Shown here: one piece after another, positions 4,754 through 5,484 of the stretch | Layout of the letters: the number at the start of each line of letters is the position of its first letter | Numbering within the stretch: position 1 is the first letter of the stretch | Assembly (NCBI GenBank): GCA_002348905.1 | Contig: DEBW01000182.1 | Location: 17,403-22,886, forward strand | Length of the DNA stretch: 5,484 nucleotides | Origin: Ruminococcus flavefaciens | GTDB taxonomy: Bacteria; Bacillota; Clostridia; Oscillospirales; Ruminococcaceae | Direction of reading: 5' to 3' | The notes under the pieces: model-generated | The model's database searches: none | What the model saw: only the letters and a program-made list of their open reading frames with translations | Told to the model about the DNA's origin: nothing | Program-made: the position numbers and the translations under genes

Positions 4754-5293
4754 ATGAAAACTGAAACAACAGTTATGAAAAGCAAGGCGCTGTTTTCTGA
4801 TGACGGCGAACACCGCTTGCTTCTGCGCCGTGAGTGGGACAAGAACGGCAAATGCGCCATGATCATCATGATCAATCCCAACACCGCCGACACGCTCTGT
4901 ATGGACATGACGACCATGCTTGTGCTGAACAATCTGCATAAACTCGGTTTCGGTAGTGTGAACATCGTAAACCTGTATAGCCGCATTACGCCGAAACTTA
5001 GTCTCAGATTTAATTCTGACGATGACCTAATCGCAAAGGGCTGTGATGAAATGATCGAGGAGTATGCGGTGACAAGCGATGCCATTATCATTGCATGGGG
5101 CAGTCTGGGAAACACTTCTGAGCGTGTGCGTGAACGTCAGGCAGATATCCTTGAACGGCTGTCGAAGTTCAGGAACAAGCTGTACAAAATCGGTGAACAG
5201 GGTTATCATCCCCTGACACCGGCGGTCAGAAACGGCTGGGAATTAGTCCCCTACGAAATGGAGGAAAATGATGCTGAAAGTAACGAATCTTAG
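4754..5293 (+). CDS. DUF1643 family protein
   Basis: A 179-residue protein starting at ATG 4754 with AGAGGT at 4743-4748, just after the terminator T-run. It shows the family pattern in order: R-x-L-L-L-R-R-x-W (21-28), a hydrophobic strand ending INPNTAD (40-46; NPSTAD in typical members), D-M-T-T (51-54), LGFGSVNIVNLYS (64-76), TP (79-80) and a strand ending AWGSLGN (114-120). The tail after about residue 165 is acidic. The family is common on phages, plasmids and genomic islands; its function is not established, and conserved Asn, Asp, Trp and Gly residues hint at an enzyme or nucleotide-binding fold. It is cytoplasmic. No clear promoter was found other than the TATAAT in the terminator loop, so it may depend on readthrough. 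Its 3' end overlaps the next gene by 23 nt. Confidence 0.85.
   Translation: MKTETTVMKSKALFSDDGEHRLLLRREWDKNGKCAMIIMINPNTADTLCMDMTTMLVLNNLHKLGFGSVNIVNLYSRITPKLSLRFNSDDDLIAKGCDEMIEEYAVTSDAIIIAWGSLGNTSERVRERQADILERLSKFRNKLYKIGEQGYHPLTPAVRNGWELVPYEMEENDAESNES
5260..5264 (+). promoter_or_regulatory. Ribosome binding site for the last partial gene
   Basis: GGAGG lies inside the DUF1643 coding end, six nucleotides before ATG 5271 and three before ATG 5268. The spacing favours ATG 5271. Confidence 0.5.
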
Positions 5294-5484
5294 GGAAACT
5301 GACAATATCAAGCCCGTCATGCTGAGGGCATATATCGCAAAGAAGATCACTGCGCTGATGAATGAATATAGTGTTGATACTCTTGACGATATCGGCTGCT
5401 TTGTGGTGCTTGAAAAGGACGAAATGTCTGCATTTGTAGTATCAGAAATGGAGTTTGTGGAAGTGCTTGAAATCGGAGGTAATC
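5271..5484 (+). CDS. Unrecognised small protein, 3' end cut by window
   Basis: An open frame from ATG 5271 to the window end, 71 codons without a stop, overlapping the DUF1643 gene by 23 nt in another frame. The protein starts MLKVTNLRETDNIKPVMLRAY and continues as a mixed alpha/beta sequence (a helix near AKKITALMNEY, strands near CFVVLE and AFVVSE). No signal peptide, membrane segment or metal motif is visible. The overlap suggests translational coupling with DUF1643. The last bases, GGAGGTAATC, look like another ribosome binding site, so this gene may end just beyond the window with a further gene following. Family unknown. Confidence 0.6.
   Translation, partial: MLKVTNLRETDNIKPVMLRAYIAKKITALMNEYSVDTLDDIGCFVVLEKDEMSAFVVSEMEFVEVLEIGGN

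Noticed and set aside
1..5484. CRISPR arrays, tRNAs, rRNAs, insertion sequences
   Set aside because: No regularly spaced repeats, cloverleaf, rRNA segments, transposase or terminal inverted repeats were found on reading both strands.

Overview
The window reads as a mobile or accessory segment from a gut or rumen Bacillota, most likely a Ruminococcus-like member of the Oscillospiraceae. This placement is inference. It rests on strong AGGAGG-type ribosome binding sites, moderate GC in most genes, the DUF4314 family, and the mix of a HerA/VirB4-like ATPase, a toxin/immunity pair and DUF1643. No rRNA, tRNA, integrase or relaxase is present to confirm it. All eight recognised or credible genes, and one tiny ninth, lie on the + strand; the minus-strand open frames look like shadows.

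Left block (1-1798). The 3' part of a HerA/FtsK-superfamily ATPase is followed, with a 4-nt overlap and a TTG start, by a 188-residue protein. Its C-terminal half resembles PD-(D/E)XK nuclease toxin domains of polymorphic toxin systems. A 91-residue protein follows with a 1-nt overlap and is the natural immunity candidate. The second and third genes are visibly more AT-rich than the ATPase (17 GC of 60 at 1141-1200 against 31 of 60 at 361-420), which suggests exchangeable cargo.

Middle (1799-2233). A 435-nt non-coding stretch holds a GC-rich island with several inverted repeats (41 GC of 60 at 1831-1890). Next comes a very AT-rich stretch (6 GC of 60 at 1981-2040), then a tandem TGGCGAAA repeat and a strong intrinsic terminator (12-bp stem, T5).

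Right block (2234-4741). A compact operon encodes an amidoligase-family protein fused to three perfectly periodic four-cysteine zinc modules, a DUF4314 protein, and a free-standing class II (N-terminal Cys) glutamine amidotransferase domain. The three genes are joined by TGA-n-ATG junctions. Two translationally coupled micropeptides (33 and 26 residues) with hydrophobic cores and opposite net charge follow, and then an intrinsic terminator. A ligase, an amidotransferase and tiny acidic or basic peptides in one unit suggest an uncharacterised peptide- or protein-modification system, with the micropeptides as possible substrates or membrane partners. That is a hypothesis only.

Right edge (4754-5484). 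A DUF1643 protein overlaps by 23 nt an unrecognised open frame that runs off the window.
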